Virus record (IMG/VR): IMGVR_UViG_3300025711_000028
Coordinates: 1 to 23,538 of that record
DNA: 23,538 nt
Reading direction: 5' to 3' (one strand)
DNA from: a virus
Below, in pieces: positions 14,934 through 22,487 of this stretch (positions within the stretch are counted from its first letter, which is position 1; the number at the start of each line of letters is the position of its first letter). Both the position numbers and the translations under genes were made by a program. The notes under the pieces are model-generated. The model saw nothing but the letters and a program-made list of their open reading frames with translations. It searched no databases and was not told the origin of the DNA.

Positions 14934-15376
14934 CAGTTCACTCCCAGCTTTATCAATTGGTACTTAGCCGAACTCAGGAACTCCTTGAACAGAGCCTCAC
15001 GATTGTTCGCTAGGGCTGGTCGAAGGAATGGTTTTGCCCGGTTCTTCTCGGTGCCCAGTTCAACCCACCACCAGTAGAACGTGTTACCGCCCTTCTGCCC
15101 GCGCTTTCGCATGCGCACGCCGACAGAAATCACCACTGCTCCGACTTCCTCGCCGATCGCCTTACGTTCGATCATGGCCAAGTTGGCCGGGATGAAGTTG
15201 GCAGTTTCCGGATCATCGATCCGCGCCGCACGGTCCTTCGCGTCGATCAGAACGATATCCATCGCGTCCTTGGCTGCCGGCAACACGACCTTACGGCGCA
15301 TTTCCTCGGTCAGGCCTTTGAATCTCGCGGACAGTTCGTCGGCGCCCTTGAGGCTATACGTTACCCAATCAGCCAT
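14933..15376 (-). CDS. HK97 gp10-like neck / tail completion protein
   Basis: A 147-residue protein of the HK97-gp10 family, a neck or tail-joining factor. The family pattern is visible as LKGADELSARFKGL at the start, and a conserved FYWWWVELGTEKNRAKPFLRPAL block at about residues 101-123. It overlaps the head closure gene by eight bases and the DUF3168 gene by ATGA. Confidence 0.87.
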   Translation of the reverse strand: MADWVTYSLKGADELSARFKGLTEEMRRKVVLPAAKDAMDIVLIDAKDRAARIDDPETANFIPANLAMIERKAIGEEVGAVVISVGVRMRKRGQKGGNTFYWWWVELGTEKNRAKPFLRPALANNREALFKEFLSSAKYQLIKLGVN

Positions 15377-15710
15377 CGCTCACCCCCGAGGTAACCAGCA
15401 GCGTCAGATACTCCTTGCGAGAGTTCTGATCAGCGAGCGGAGGCCCGACGATGCCACAAACCTTGCCGTCATCCAGGACGACACGCATTGCAGAGGACAC
15501 GCCTTCTCGGTAACGAATAACAACCCTGCTTTTCGCCTCTGATTGGCCGGCTTGTGCGGAAATGAAGTCGCGAGCGCTCAAATCCTCGACTGAAGCCCAC
15601 ACCTTGGCGAACTCGACCCACTGTTCGGTCAATTGCTCACCGGTTTGCGGATCCTGAGTCGTAACCTTGTGCTGGATTTGAACCCGATGCCTGAGTTTAC
15701 CGGCCTGCAT
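15369..15710 (-). CDS. Head closure protein (gp7-like)
   Basis: A 113-residue head closure (head-tail adaptor) protein. It plugs the portal-connector channel after packaging. Family signs: MQAGKLRHRVQIQ at the start, DPQTGEQLTEQWVEFAKVWASVEDLSARDF in the middle and a VVIRYREGV strand. It shares one base with the preceding stop (TAATG), so translation is coupled. Confidence 0.87.
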   Translation of the reverse strand: MQAGKLRHRVQIQHKVTTQDPQTGEQLTEQWVEFAKVWASVEDLSARDFISAQAGQSEAKSRVVIRYREGVSSAMRVVLDDGKVCGIVGPPLADQNSRKEYLTLLVTSGVSDG

Positions 15711-16009
15711 TAGAAGCGCTTCCTGTACCAGAGCAGCCTTTCGACTGCGAGAGGGACGGCGGACGGCGCACCGCCGACCACCACGGCTTCCCGGTTGGAG
15801 TACCAGTGCCCCACCAGCAGCAAAATGGCTTGTTCTACGTCGCGGGTTAGGCCCATTTCGTCAGGTTCAACCGGATCGGTTTCGACCAGTTTCCGGTCGC
15901 AATGCTGCTCTACGTGCGCCTTGGCACCCTCAAGGTAGCCACCGATCAGCGCGTCTTCTTCGGCGCCATCAACCCGCAGATGCAACTTTACGGTGGTCAT
16001 ATCAAGCAT
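15710..16009 (-). CDS. Head-tail connector protein (gp6-like)
   Basis: A 99-residue helical protein of the gp6-like connector family (Phage_connect_1). It forms the ring below the portal. The opening TTVKLHLRVDGAEEDALIGGYLEGAKAHVEQHC is the standard motif, followed by a helix pair with LLVGHWYSNREAV and VERLLWYRK. The ATG follows the upstream TAA directly. Confidence 0.9.
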   Translation of the reverse strand: MLDMTTVKLHLRVDGAEEDALIGGYLEGAKAHVEQHCDRKLVETDPVEPDEMGLTRDVEQAILLLVGHWYSNREAVVVGGAPSAVPLAVERLLWYRKRF

Positions 16010-16228
16010 TTACTTGGCCTCTTTGGGCGCCGCCGGCTTGCCTTCCTTCGACTTTGCCGCCTTTGGCTTGCCGTTAGCATCAAGTTCTTCCACCAAACCC
16101 TTGCCAAGCAGCACATGTGCATACTCGTCATCAGCATTTTCAAACTCTTGACCACGCTTGACCTTCGGCGAGCCGGCGCCGAGCAATTCGGCGTTACCGA
16201 CGAACCCCCACAGAGCTTTGATTTTCAT
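16010..16228 (-). CDS. Small Lys/Ala-rich protein between capsid and connector
   Basis: A 72-residue protein with GGAGG four bases before the ATG. Its first half is compact (KIKALWGFVGN...KRGQEFENADDEYAHVLLGKGLVEEL), similar in layout to small head-region proteins of many HK97-like phages (a DUF7210-like link is possible). The last 22 residues are Lys/Ala/Pro-rich and probably disordered. No function is known. It is the first gene after the capsid terminator. Confidence 0.72.
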   Translation of the reverse strand: MKIKALWGFVGNAELLGAGSPKVKRGQEFENADDEYAHVLLGKGLVEELDANGKPKAAKSKEGKPAAPKEAK

Positions 16229-16238
16229 GCTACCTCCA

Positions 16239-16270
16239 GAAAAAGAAAGGCCGGCTTGATGCCGGCCTTT
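16239..16270 (-). terminator. Intrinsic terminator after the major capsid gene
   Basis: A perfect ten-pair stem, AAAGGCCGGC with GCCGGCCTTT, around a five-base loop (minus strand), then TTTCTTTTTC. It lies 15 bases after the capsid stop, where it could raise capsid output relative to downstream genes. Confidence 0.92.
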
Positions 16271-16285
16271 GAACAGGTGAGCGGA

Positions 16286-17488
16286 TTACGGCGCGGTTGG
16301 GAAGGTGCCCTTGACCAGCGCTTCCTTGCGACGCACGCCCAGGCCGAGACGCTCTTCGACCAGCAAGGCGATTTCGTTGCGGATGAACTGATCGTTGATC
16401 AAGCCCATCTTGAACTGGAACGACATGCGATCGAAAAGCGTTGTGGAGCGTGCGAAGTTGGCAACCAGGAACTCACCGCCGGAATCCACATCACCTTCGT
16501 CCATGCTGTCCGAAGTGATGACTGGACGGCCCCAGAGGATCGGCGTGACCAGGCCTTGCAGGTTGGCGAACAGATAGCGGTTTTCACCGTCTTTTTGCAG
16601 TTCGATATTCATCCAGTCCAGTTCGGTCATCACGACCCCATCGGCCGACATTTGAGACTGCTTACGCACCTGATAAATAGCGCGACGAACGAGGTCAATG
16701 GCAGTATCACCCGCCTTGCTCAACGCTACGTTGTAGTTGGTAGCCTGGGTCATCAAGCCGTTCAGGTTCTCGCCGGTACCGTCGCCTTTAAGGATCTGCC
16801 CTTCTTCCTCGAGCTTGAGGTCGTAGCGCAGCAGTTGTTGCAGGTACGCGAACATTTGCGGCACGTCGGAGAGCACTTCGTCGGTCGCCGGCATCCAGAC
16901 CGCGATCTTTTTCACGCGATCGGTTTCGGTGGTAAAGGTCACATTGCTGGTTGGCTTCAAACCACCTTCGGCCACCGGCGCCGCGCCGCGGGTGTGCAAG
17001 TTTTCGCGGAAATACGTGTAGCTCTGGCCGGTCACCGGGATAGTGGTGAGCAGGTCACGAATGCGCAGTTCCTGACGAATGCCTGGCTGAATCACCGGAT
17101 CGTAGATTGGCGCCACGACGCCAGCACTGGTGACCTTCATTTCCTTCATCGAAGCCAGATCAGACTTCGTGACTTCGATGAGGGCGGTGCTGACGCTCTT
17201 CTGCTGCAGACCTTTGTAGTTATCGTCGCCCTTCACCATATCGATGAAGCTTTTTCCTTCACCTGGTTGGCCACGCAGCTTGACACCCTTCTGTTCCAGA
17301 TCCTGAACCTGGTCGATGACTCGCTGAAGTTCACCCTTTTGGTTCTCGATCTGGCTCTTCAGGTCGGTGGTCACCTGATTGCCCTTCTCGACCTCCGCAA
17401 TGGCGGCGTCGTATTTCTTTTGCAGCCCGTCGAAACCGCTTTTCAATTGCAGTTCGAGGGAGTCCTTCAGTTCTTTTACTTCGCTCAT
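16286..17488 (-). CDS. Major capsid protein, HK97 fold
   Basis: A 400-residue HK97-type capsid protein. Residues 1-70 form the helical delta (scaffold) domain. A likely protease cut site is LQQK|SV after Lys97, which resembles the known HK97 cut after Lys103. The mature part would have about 303 residues and includes the IRDLLTTIP, DEVLSDVP and EEEGQILKGDGTGENLNGL blocks. The residues used by HK97 to crosslink subunits appear to be present: Lys178 in GGLKP, Asn371 in QFIRN, and Glu378 in LLVEERL, with the same seven-residue Asn-Glu spacing as in HK97 gp5. The ATG overlaps the protease stop (ATGA). The alignment with HK97 is from memory of that protein. Confidence 0.93.
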   Translation of the reverse strand: MSEVKELKDSLELQLKSGFDGLQKKYDAAIAEVEKGNQVTTDLKSQIENQKGELQRVIDQVQDLEQKGVKLRGQPGEGKSFIDMVKGDDNYKGLQQKSVSTALIEVTKSDLASMKEMKVTSAGVVAPIYDPVIQPGIRQELRIRDLLTTIPVTGQSYTYFRENLHTRGAAPVAEGGLKPTSNVTFTTETDRVKKIAVWMPATDEVLSDVPQMFAYLQQLLRYDLKLEEEGQILKGDGTGENLNGLMTQATNYNVALSKAGDTAIDLVRRAIYQVRKQSQMSADGVVMTELDWMNIELQKDGENRYLFANLQGLVTPILWGRPVITSDSMDEGDVDSGGEFLVANFARSTTLFDRMSFQFKMGLINDQFIRNEIALLVEERLGLGVRRKEALVKGTFPTAP

Positions 17489-18126
17489 GGCGATACTCCG
17501 AAATGGTTGGTGAACAAGGTGGAAATTTCTTTCAGCTCATCCACGATCACCGTGGCCTCACTGCCGCCATCACGGCGTAGTGCGGAGTAGCCGAGCGAAG
17601 CGACTGCCGCCGCTTCCTTCTGAGAAAGCCCAATGCGCTCACGCAGGGCGTTCTCGAAAAGTCGAATGTCTGATTTCACAGTAAGGATCTGCGCCTCTGG
17701 ATTCATTCCGAAGGGAACGAACGAGGCCTCCCAGAGCTCGGCCTCCTTGATGATGCGAACCCGGCGGCCGGCGCGCTCTTCGAAGTCAGCCTTGATGGTG
17801 TTGAAGCCGATCGACATGCTGTCGAGAATTTCGGCCTTCATCAGCTCGTAGGCATCCCGCGCATAGCTGACCGCGAGATTGACCTTGCCCTTGAGAAGCA
17901 AGCCGTGATCGTCTTGGGTGTAGTCAGCAGCACCGACCAAGCGTGTCAGGTCATGGTAGAGCGCAAGTTTCAATTTGCCGCCGCGGGTAGCCTTCACCCG
18001 AGTAAAGGCACCGGGCAAGATGACGTCATCACCAAGGTCAACGTTGTTGAACACCGCGGCGTAGCCTTCAAAATTGCCAGCGTCGTCCACCGCCTTGAGT
18101 TCGAACGGGACTTCAAGTTTTGACAT
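17485..18126 (-). CDS. HK97-family prohead protease
   Basis: A 213-residue serine protease of the HK97 prohead family (U35). It cuts the capsid delta domain and itself during head maturation. Motifs: FEGYAAVFNNVD, DVILPGAF, His58 in ALYHDLTRLVG, and Ser105 in the SMSIGF block. The ATG at 18126 has GGAG ten bases upstream and overlaps the portal end by 14 bases; an earlier in-frame start would overlap the portal further and adds a basic extension unlike the family. It lies between portal and capsid as usual. Confidence 0.9.
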   Translation of the reverse strand: MSKLEVPFELKAVDDAGNFEGYAAVFNNVDLGDDVILPGAFTRVKATRGGKLKLALYHDLTRLVGAADYTQDDHGLLLKGKVNLAVSYARDAYELMKAEILDSMSIGFNTIKADFEERAGRRVRIIKEAELWEASFVPFGMNPEAQILTVKSDIRLFENALRERIGLSQKEAAAVASLGYSALRRDGGSEATVIVDELKEISTLFTNHFGVSP

Positions 18127-19327
18127 TGGTCTGCATCTCCCACCGGGTAACCCGGCTGTACTCTTCGCCAACCAGAGGCGGCAGGTTTTCTTTTTCTCGA
18201 ACTTCGTTGATTGTCATCCAGCCCGAACCACCGGAACCGCCAAGCGCGCTTCCGTAGTAGGTGGCTCGACCAGCGCTGTCAGCGCGCAGAAGCCCCTCGA
18301 CTGTGAACTCGACAAAACGGGAATATTTGCGGTAGACCTTGTCGTTGAGTTCGTCCTCAACAGCGTCGATGTAGGGCTTAAGACCGAAGGTGATGAAGCC
18401 TGTGAGCTGTTGCTCAAGGTTTGAACCCATGATGGAAGTTTTGCCGGCACGGTTCGCCAGCCAGAGCGGCACACCATAGATACCTGCCAGCGCCTCTTCC
18501 TGAAATTGTTGGGATTCGATGAACTGGGCATCCCGCTGACTCAGGCCCGCAGGAACAATTTTCGGGTTTCCTTGGAGAATGGCCATCTTCCCAATATCGT
18601 CGGCGTCTGCCTTCCGAACGTCCGGAAACTTGGCCATGATCTGAGCTTCCTGCTGCTTGGTCAGAAAGTTCTCGTAGATCACATAGCCGCCAGTAAATCC
18701 GCCCTTCCGCATGAACCGCGACGACCACTGCTGCCCAGCTTTGGCTAGGCCCATGGTTTCCGCTTGGTACTCGATGGGCGACAAACCAACGATGCCGTCA
18801 AGGCTGAAGAGCTTGAAGTGCAGCATGTTCTCTGGTGAAACCGGAAAACGATCTCCTTCAGGAGGGGTTACCCAGTAAATAAGATCGTCATCGGTATCAA
18901 TCGTGACGATGTCGAACTTCAGCGGAACGAAACCTATGGCGTCACCCTTGACGTTGCGCTCAATCAGCGCAAACGCGTTACCCCGTAACGCCATGTTCAC
19001 CACGACGAACTTCAGGAAGTTCAGCAACGTCATGTAGGGGTTGGGTTTGCGTAACAGTTTTAGCGCCCGATCTTTGCCCGGTACTTGTTTCCGTCCGCCT
19101 TCAGCGTCTTCAAAAAGCTTCAGAGGTAAACCACTGAGTGATTCAGACAGGATCTTCACGCAAGACCAGACCATGCTGATCGACAGTGCTGTCTTGGTAT
19201 TGACCCGAACACCTGACTTGGTGCGTTTGCCGCCAATCTCCATATCCACTTCGACGTAATCGCCCGTGGTCGGATCGGTGTAACCGAAGAATCCCCAGGT
19301 ACGGGGGTTGTACCAACGAAATGCCAT
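18113..19327 (-). CDS. Portal protein, HK97 family
   Basis: A 404-residue portal protein of the HK97 family, which forms the twelve-subunit ring through which DNA enters and leaves. Conserved parts: ALSISMVWSCVKILSESLSGLPLKLFE near residues 47-73, NPYMTLLNFLKFVVVNMALRGNAFALIERN, and GLSPIEY. The C-terminal IYGVPLWLANR and MTINEVREKENLPPL blocks are also typical. It starts two bases after the large terminase stop. The HK97 gp3 protein has a similar length. Confidence 0.93.
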   Translation of the reverse strand: MAFRWYNPRTWGFFGYTDPTTGDYVEVDMEIGGKRTKSGVRVNTKTALSISMVWSCVKILSESLSGLPLKLFEDAEGGRKQVPGKDRALKLLRKPNPYMTLLNFLKFVVVNMALRGNAFALIERNVKGDAIGFVPLKFDIVTIDTDDDLIYWVTPPEGDRFPVSPENMLHFKLFSLDGIVGLSPIEYQAETMGLAKAGQQWSSRFMRKGGFTGGYVIYENFLTKQQEAQIMAKFPDVRKADADDIGKMAILQGNPKIVPAGLSQRDAQFIESQQFQEEALAGIYGVPLWLANRAGKTSIMGSNLEQQLTGFITFGLKPYIDAVEDELNDKVYRKYSRFVEFTVEGLLRADSAGRATYYGSALGGSGGSGWMTINEVREKENLPPLVGEEYSRVTRWEMQTNVKT

Positions 19328-19329
19328 GG

Positions 19330-21009
19330 TCAGCCTACTAGTCCGAAAAAGCCGTTATTGAGGTAGTCGTCCATGCCTCCGCGCGCCTCTGGGTTAAGAG
19401 ACAGCAGTGAAACGGCGTTGAACGTGGCCATGAGTGGGTCGATTTTCGCGGTGCCCGAAGCCTGTTTTGTGATCAGGAACGCGTTGGCTGATGGAACACC
19501 CTTAGCGTTGCCGCAGGCCCAAGCCATCAGAGGCTGACCACAGTGCAGAAACGCCCCTTCCGCAAGCTTGCGCTCGGTGGTTTTGATCGCGCCGGTCAGC
19601 TTCCAGCCCTGCGAAATACCGATAATTTTGTCTTCCTCGACGCCGGCGTCGGCCAAAGCGTCGAGCACCGCGCCAATGCCGGCCGGGTCTAGCCCGACCT
19701 TATCGAGCAGACCAGCCTGATTGATGCGCGCAACCGTCGCAGCAAGGTGTTCAACGTCGTCGCCGATCTTCTGTACCAGTGTGAGATCGCCCACAGCTGC
19801 CAGATCCATCAAGCGCGGCGCCTCTGACTTCCGGCGCTGCAGAACAGACGGGTGAGCGTAAGCGTGTGCCCAGTGCAGCCAGGTTCGCGACTCTCGAACG
19901 CGCCCCATCACCGCCAGCCCCAGCAAGTCGTCCAACCCGCCACCGTCGACTCCTACGACGATCACTTCGCAGCGCTCGATAAGTGAATCCAGCGTCAGCC
20001 CCTTCTCAGCTTGTGGCTCCCAGAAGTCGGCTCCGACCCAACTGTCGGACATCAGCGCCAGGCCAATCTCGATGTTAAGAAACTTGGCCAGGAAGCCTCG
20101 AACCTCGGCTTCACCGTCGAGTTCGGCCTGCATAAAAAGTCGTTCAAGGGTTGGCCTGTCCACCGAGTACCCCATGTTGGGGTTCACCAGGTGGAAATTC
20201 TCAGGCCGGCGAGCCTCGCCGCTCTCGATCATCGCGGGCGGAAATTCGTATATCACCGGAAGAAAGCGCGGATCGTCGATCCGGCCTTCACGCACGCCGC
20301 GCGCGTAGCTCAGTTTCGACTTGAATATCCCGGCCGGTGGCTCGTTTGACTGAGTCGTCAGCCAGATAATGAAGCCTTCCGGGCGGGACAGCAGGCCGCC
20401 CGTGGCCTCCCGAATCATGTCCGGCGCCTTGACGTTCTTGCCGAACAGCCAGGCCTCGTCGATCAGAACGCCGACGGCCTTTTTGCCACCAACGACGTCG
20501 CTGTCTGCCGCCACGACCTTCAACGTCGCGCCCGTCTCGCGGTGCGTGATCAGTTTCAGGTGCGGCTGGACGTGAAGCAGGTCACTCAGTTCTTCGTCGT
20601 GCTTGACCATGGCTGCGCATGGTTTGAAAGCGTTGTCTGCAATCTCCTTGGTCGGTGCCAGGATGATGAACTCAGCTTCCAGTCGCCAGTTGCGAATCAA
20701 AGCGGTCAGCATGATCGCCGCCGCAATCGTCGACTTGGAGTTCTTCTTCGGAATGCAAAGGAAGTACTCGCTGATCAGGCGGTGACCGGTTTCGTTGTTG
20801 TAGCTGCCGAAAATAGCGCCGGCAAAATCCAGAACCCAAGGTGCGCACGCTGTTTCAATTGTCGGGCAGCCAGGCGCGTCCACGATTTTCAGCGAACGGA
20901 ATACTTCTAATCCTTCCTCGGCCTCTGATGGAAAAAGAGGCGGCGGAATGATTGATTCGCCCACAGAAAGACGCTGCCACCAGTCCGGGCAGGCAGTTGT
21001 CCAAAGCAT
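19330..21009 (-). CDS. terL: Terminase large subunit
   Basis: A 559-residue packaging motor of the Terminase_1 type. The ATPase part has a Walker A-like CIPKKNSKST at residues 85-94, Walker B VLIDE at 181-185, and coupling motif TTQS at 218-221. The nuclease part begins near VVGVDGGGLDD with Asp355, followed by the family's later acidic positions. It drives DNA into the prohead and cuts at cos or at headful. It starts four bases after the small subunit stop. Confidence 0.94.
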   Translation of the reverse strand: MLWTTACPDWWQRLSVGESIIPPPLFPSEAEEGLEVFRSLKIVDAPGCPTIETACAPWVLDFAGAIFGSYNNETGHRLISEYFLCIPKKNSKSTIAAAIMLTALIRNWRLEAEFIILAPTKEIADNAFKPCAAMVKHDEELSDLLHVQPHLKLITHRETGATLKVVAADSDVVGGKKAVGVLIDEAWLFGKNVKAPDMIREATGGLLSRPEGFIIWLTTQSNEPPAGIFKSKLSYARGVREGRIDDPRFLPVIYEFPPAMIESGEARRPENFHLVNPNMGYSVDRPTLERLFMQAELDGEAEVRGFLAKFLNIEIGLALMSDSWVGADFWEPQAEKGLTLDSLIERCEVIVVGVDGGGLDDLLGLAVMGRVRESRTWLHWAHAYAHPSVLQRRKSEAPRLMDLAAVGDLTLVQKIGDDVEHLAATVARINQAGLLDKVGLDPAGIGAVLDALADAGVEEDKIIGISQGWKLTGAIKTTERKLAEGAFLHCGQPLMAWACGNAKGVPSANAFLITKQASGTAKIDPLMATFNAVSLLSLNPEARGGMDDYLNNGFFGLVG

Positions 21010-21012
21010 TGG

Positions 21013-21501
21013 CTACTTCCTTACGACAGTGAGCGGCGGCTTGCCGGCGGAGTATTTGCCCTTCCCCGCCTCCTTGGCGGCCTGCTCTTTCAGTTCCTTC
21101 TTGCCAGCGTCACCTTTCTTGCCATGCACATAGGGCACAGCGGTTTGGGCGGCGTTGCGCCGATCAAAAACCTTGGCCCTAGGCTCATTCATCAGGGCCA
21201 GTAGCCAGACCAGGGGGTCTTCTGTAGTAGGAAGGCAATCGAGAAACTCGCCTCCGGACTCCTCCGTATCGGGCGCGTCGTTGGATGGCTGCTCTCGGCG
21301 TTTGCGCGACTTCTCAGGGTTAACACTCAGCTCGGCCCGGCGAGCAAGGATTGCAATTGCAATCTTGGGATCATTGGCCCAGCGGGAACCCGCTGCGGAA
21401 GCCGTGGAAGCCTTACATCCTGCGGCTTCTGCCGCTTCTTTGTTTGACGCACCCCGGGCTTTTGCGTCAACAAACTGTCGTTGTTTGTCTGTTAACACCA
21501 T
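21013..21501 (-). CDS. terS: Terminase small subunit
   Basis: A 162-residue small terminase (Terminase_2 type). The N-terminus holds the DNA-binding helix-turn-helix region LTDKQRQFVDAKARGASNKEAAEAAGC, followed by RWANDPKIAIAIL. The C-terminal 40 residues are strongly basic (GKKGDAGKKELKEQ). It selects the viral DNA and stimulates the large subunit. The ATG at 21501 was chosen over a TTG two codons upstream; the ribosome-binding site (TAAGG) is about ten bases away and only moderate. Confidence 0.9.
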   Translation of the reverse strand: MVLTDKQRQFVDAKARGASNKEAAEAAGCKASTASAAGSRWANDPKIAIAILARRAELSVNPEKSRKRREQPSNDAPDTEESGGEFLDCLPTTEDPLVWLLALMNEPRAKVFDRRNAAQTAVPYVHGKKGDAGKKELKEQAAKEAGKGKYSAGKPPLTVVRK

Positions 21502-21593
21502 TAACAAAAAACCTTAGGGTCGGGAAAAAAAGTACGAATGGGATCGGGCGCGGTCTAGAAGCGGAAGTCCCCCTATATTTTGACCGCCCCCCC
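21502..21593 (-). other. Candidate cos region between HNH and small terminase genes
   Basis: Immediately after the HNH stop codon, the minus strand has a GGGGGGG run, then CGGTCAAAATATAGGGGGACTTCC, and ends with an A/T-rich run before the small terminase. G-tracts with a nearby GGTCAAA element at this junction recall the sequence found beside cos in HK97-type phages with HNH genes. The nick position cannot be placed by eye. Confidence 0.4.
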
Positions 21594-21932
21594 TCATCGA
21601 CCTCTGCCGGACGCCTCCTCAGCCTGCTTGACCGAGTCGTGGCACGGTTTGCAAAGGGTTTGCCAGTTGGTTCGATCCCAGAACAGGACCATGTCGCCAC
21701 GATGAGCAACAATGTGGTCAACGACGCTGCCGGCGGTAACGCGGCCAAGGCGTTCGCAGTAAACACAGAGAGGATGGTTATTCAGCCATCCTTCTCGCGC
21801 CTTCTGCCATTTGTACCCGTAGCCGCGTTGCGCCGATGTTTCCTTCGTCGCACGCCATGAGTTCGGATTGATGGCGGTCAGCCGATCAGCTTGGGTTTGA
21901 ACCCTGCTTCCCAGCGTCTTCAGCCTTCCCAT
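21594..21932 (-). CDS. HNH endonuclease next to terminase
   Basis: A 112-residue HNH nuclease. Zinc-binding CxxC (Cys56, Cys59), the active Asp72-His73 of VVDHIVAH, Asn89 in RTNWQTLC, and CxxCH (Cys94, Cys97, His98) are all present. Such proteins beside the terminase help cut cos DNA during packaging in HK97-like phages. The ATG at 21932 (MGRLKTLGSRVQT, a usual family start) has GGAG nine bases upstream; a TTG 20 codons earlier is less likely. It overlaps the end of the small CxxC gene by 47 bases in another frame. Confidence 0.9.
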   Translation of the reverse strand: MGRLKTLGSRVQTQADRLTAINPNSWRATKETSAQRGYGYKWQKAREGWLNNHPLCVYCERLGRVTAGSVVDHIVAHRGDMVLFWDRTNWQTLCKPCHDSVKQAEEASGRGR

Positions 21933-22047
21933 CGGGTAGCGCTCCAGCATTCGATTTAGGTGAGATAAGCGAAGCAGCACGCTCTCGGGCAATGCTGAGC
22001 CACTTAGCAGCTCTCGCTCGGCGGGCAGCGCATCCAGAACAGGCCAT
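21886..22047 (-). CDS. Small CxxC protein overlapping the holin stop
   Basis: A 53-residue open frame whose ATG overlaps the holin stop (TGATG). It begins MACSGCAARRARAAKWLSI, with a CxxC pair, an Arg-rich helix and a loose Gly/Ser/Pro tail. AAGG three bases before the ATG plus overlap suggest coupled translation after the holin. Small CxxC-RR proteins of this kind are often found beside lysis or terminase genes of phages, but no function is known to me. It could also be a chance frame: it is short, overlaps HNH by 47 bases, and its end lies in high-G+C sequence. Confidence 0.5.
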   Translation of the reverse strand: MACSGCAARRARAAKWLSIARERAASLISPKSNAGALPDGKAEDAGKQGSNPS

Positions 22048-22370
22048 CAGCCTTCAACCTTCCGAGCTGCTGCTCGATCGTAGTAACCGCGCACCTTCTC
22101 TACGCCGAGAAAGCCGACGGCACCGCCAGCAAACGTGGCCATGCTTTGCGGTAAGCCCATCCATTCAAGGAGTGGCACCAACGACAGCGTGACCAGGCCG
22201 CACAGCGCACCTTCCAGATACATCTGACGACGAGTACCGCCGCCGTACATCACTCGCAGCACAGCGATACCGACCGACAGGCCAGCGGCATAGAGCTGGG
22301 GTTGATGCAGTAGCAGCCAGGCAATCATTGCGGCCCACAGACCGGGATCCTTCTCAGGCATGTTTGGCAT
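22047..22370 (-). CDS. Holin, lambda S family
   Basis: A 107-residue holin like lambda S (107 codons). It starts MPNMPEKDPGLWAAMIAWLL against lambda MKMPEKHDLLAAIL, and has three hydrophobic stretches near residues 10-27, 27-44 and 50-72 with a GGAVGFLGVEKV segment that fits the family's third helix. The tail is basic. Two in-frame Met codons at 1 and 4 recall the dual start of lambda S (antiholin S107, holin S105), but residues 2-3 are Pro-Asn and the Lys2 that lambda needs is absent. GGGAGG lies about eight bases before the first ATG. Its leader can fold over that site, and a stop-start overlap links it to the next gene. Confidence 0.88.
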   Translation of the reverse strand: MPNMPEKDPGLWAAMIAWLLLHQPQLYAAGLSVGIAVLRVMYGGGTRRQMYLEGALCGLVTLSLVPLLEWMGLPQSMATFAGGAVGFLGVEKVRGYYDRAAARKVEG

Positions 22371-22378
22371 CTCGATTC

Positions 22379-22454
22379 CTCCCTTTAGGGGAGTGCAATA
22401 GGTTCGGCTCCAACGGCACTCCCGGCTCAGAGCGATGGGTGTGGTGGAGCCGAA
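22379..22454 (-). promoter_or_regulatory. Structured leader before the holin, competing hairpins
   Basis: Read on the transcript, four complementary pairs compete. State A: TTCGGCTCCA (22454-22445) with TGGAGCCGAA (22412-22403), and CTCCC (22393-22389) with GGGAG (22383-22379), the second covering the ribosome-binding site GGGAGG. State B: CGGCTC (22452-22447) with GAGCCG (22428-22423), and GGGAGTGC (22423-22416) with GCACTCCC (22396-22389), which would leave the site open. A pseudoknot joining the 10-bp and 8-bp stems is also possible. The pairings are exact in the sequence; the switch itself is inferred and stabilities were not calculated. Confidence 0.5.
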
Positions 22455-22458
22455 AACG

Positions 22459-22484
22459 AAAAAGCCCCAACGAATGCCAGGGCC
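22459..22484 (-). terminator. Weak second terminator before the holin leader
   Basis: Minus-strand GGCCC (22484-22480) pairs with GGGGCT (22468-22463) through four GC pairs and a wobble, with a loop of about 12 bases, then TTTTTCG. Weaker than the others; placed in tandem after the 22503-22520 terminator. Confidence 0.4.
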
Positions 22485-22487
22485 TCA

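Noticed and set aside
15902-17590. A 562-codon open frame on the plus strand opposite the capsid and connector genes
   Set aside because: It runs antisense to well-identified capsid, connector and small-gene frames; high G+C at third positions leaves such long antisense frames open. No start signals or family features were seen.
22359-22370. Firm claim of a lambda-type antiholin/holin pair from the two Met codons
   Set aside because: The second Met lacks its own ribosome-binding site and the Lys needed in lambda is replaced by Pro-Asn; kept only as a possibility.
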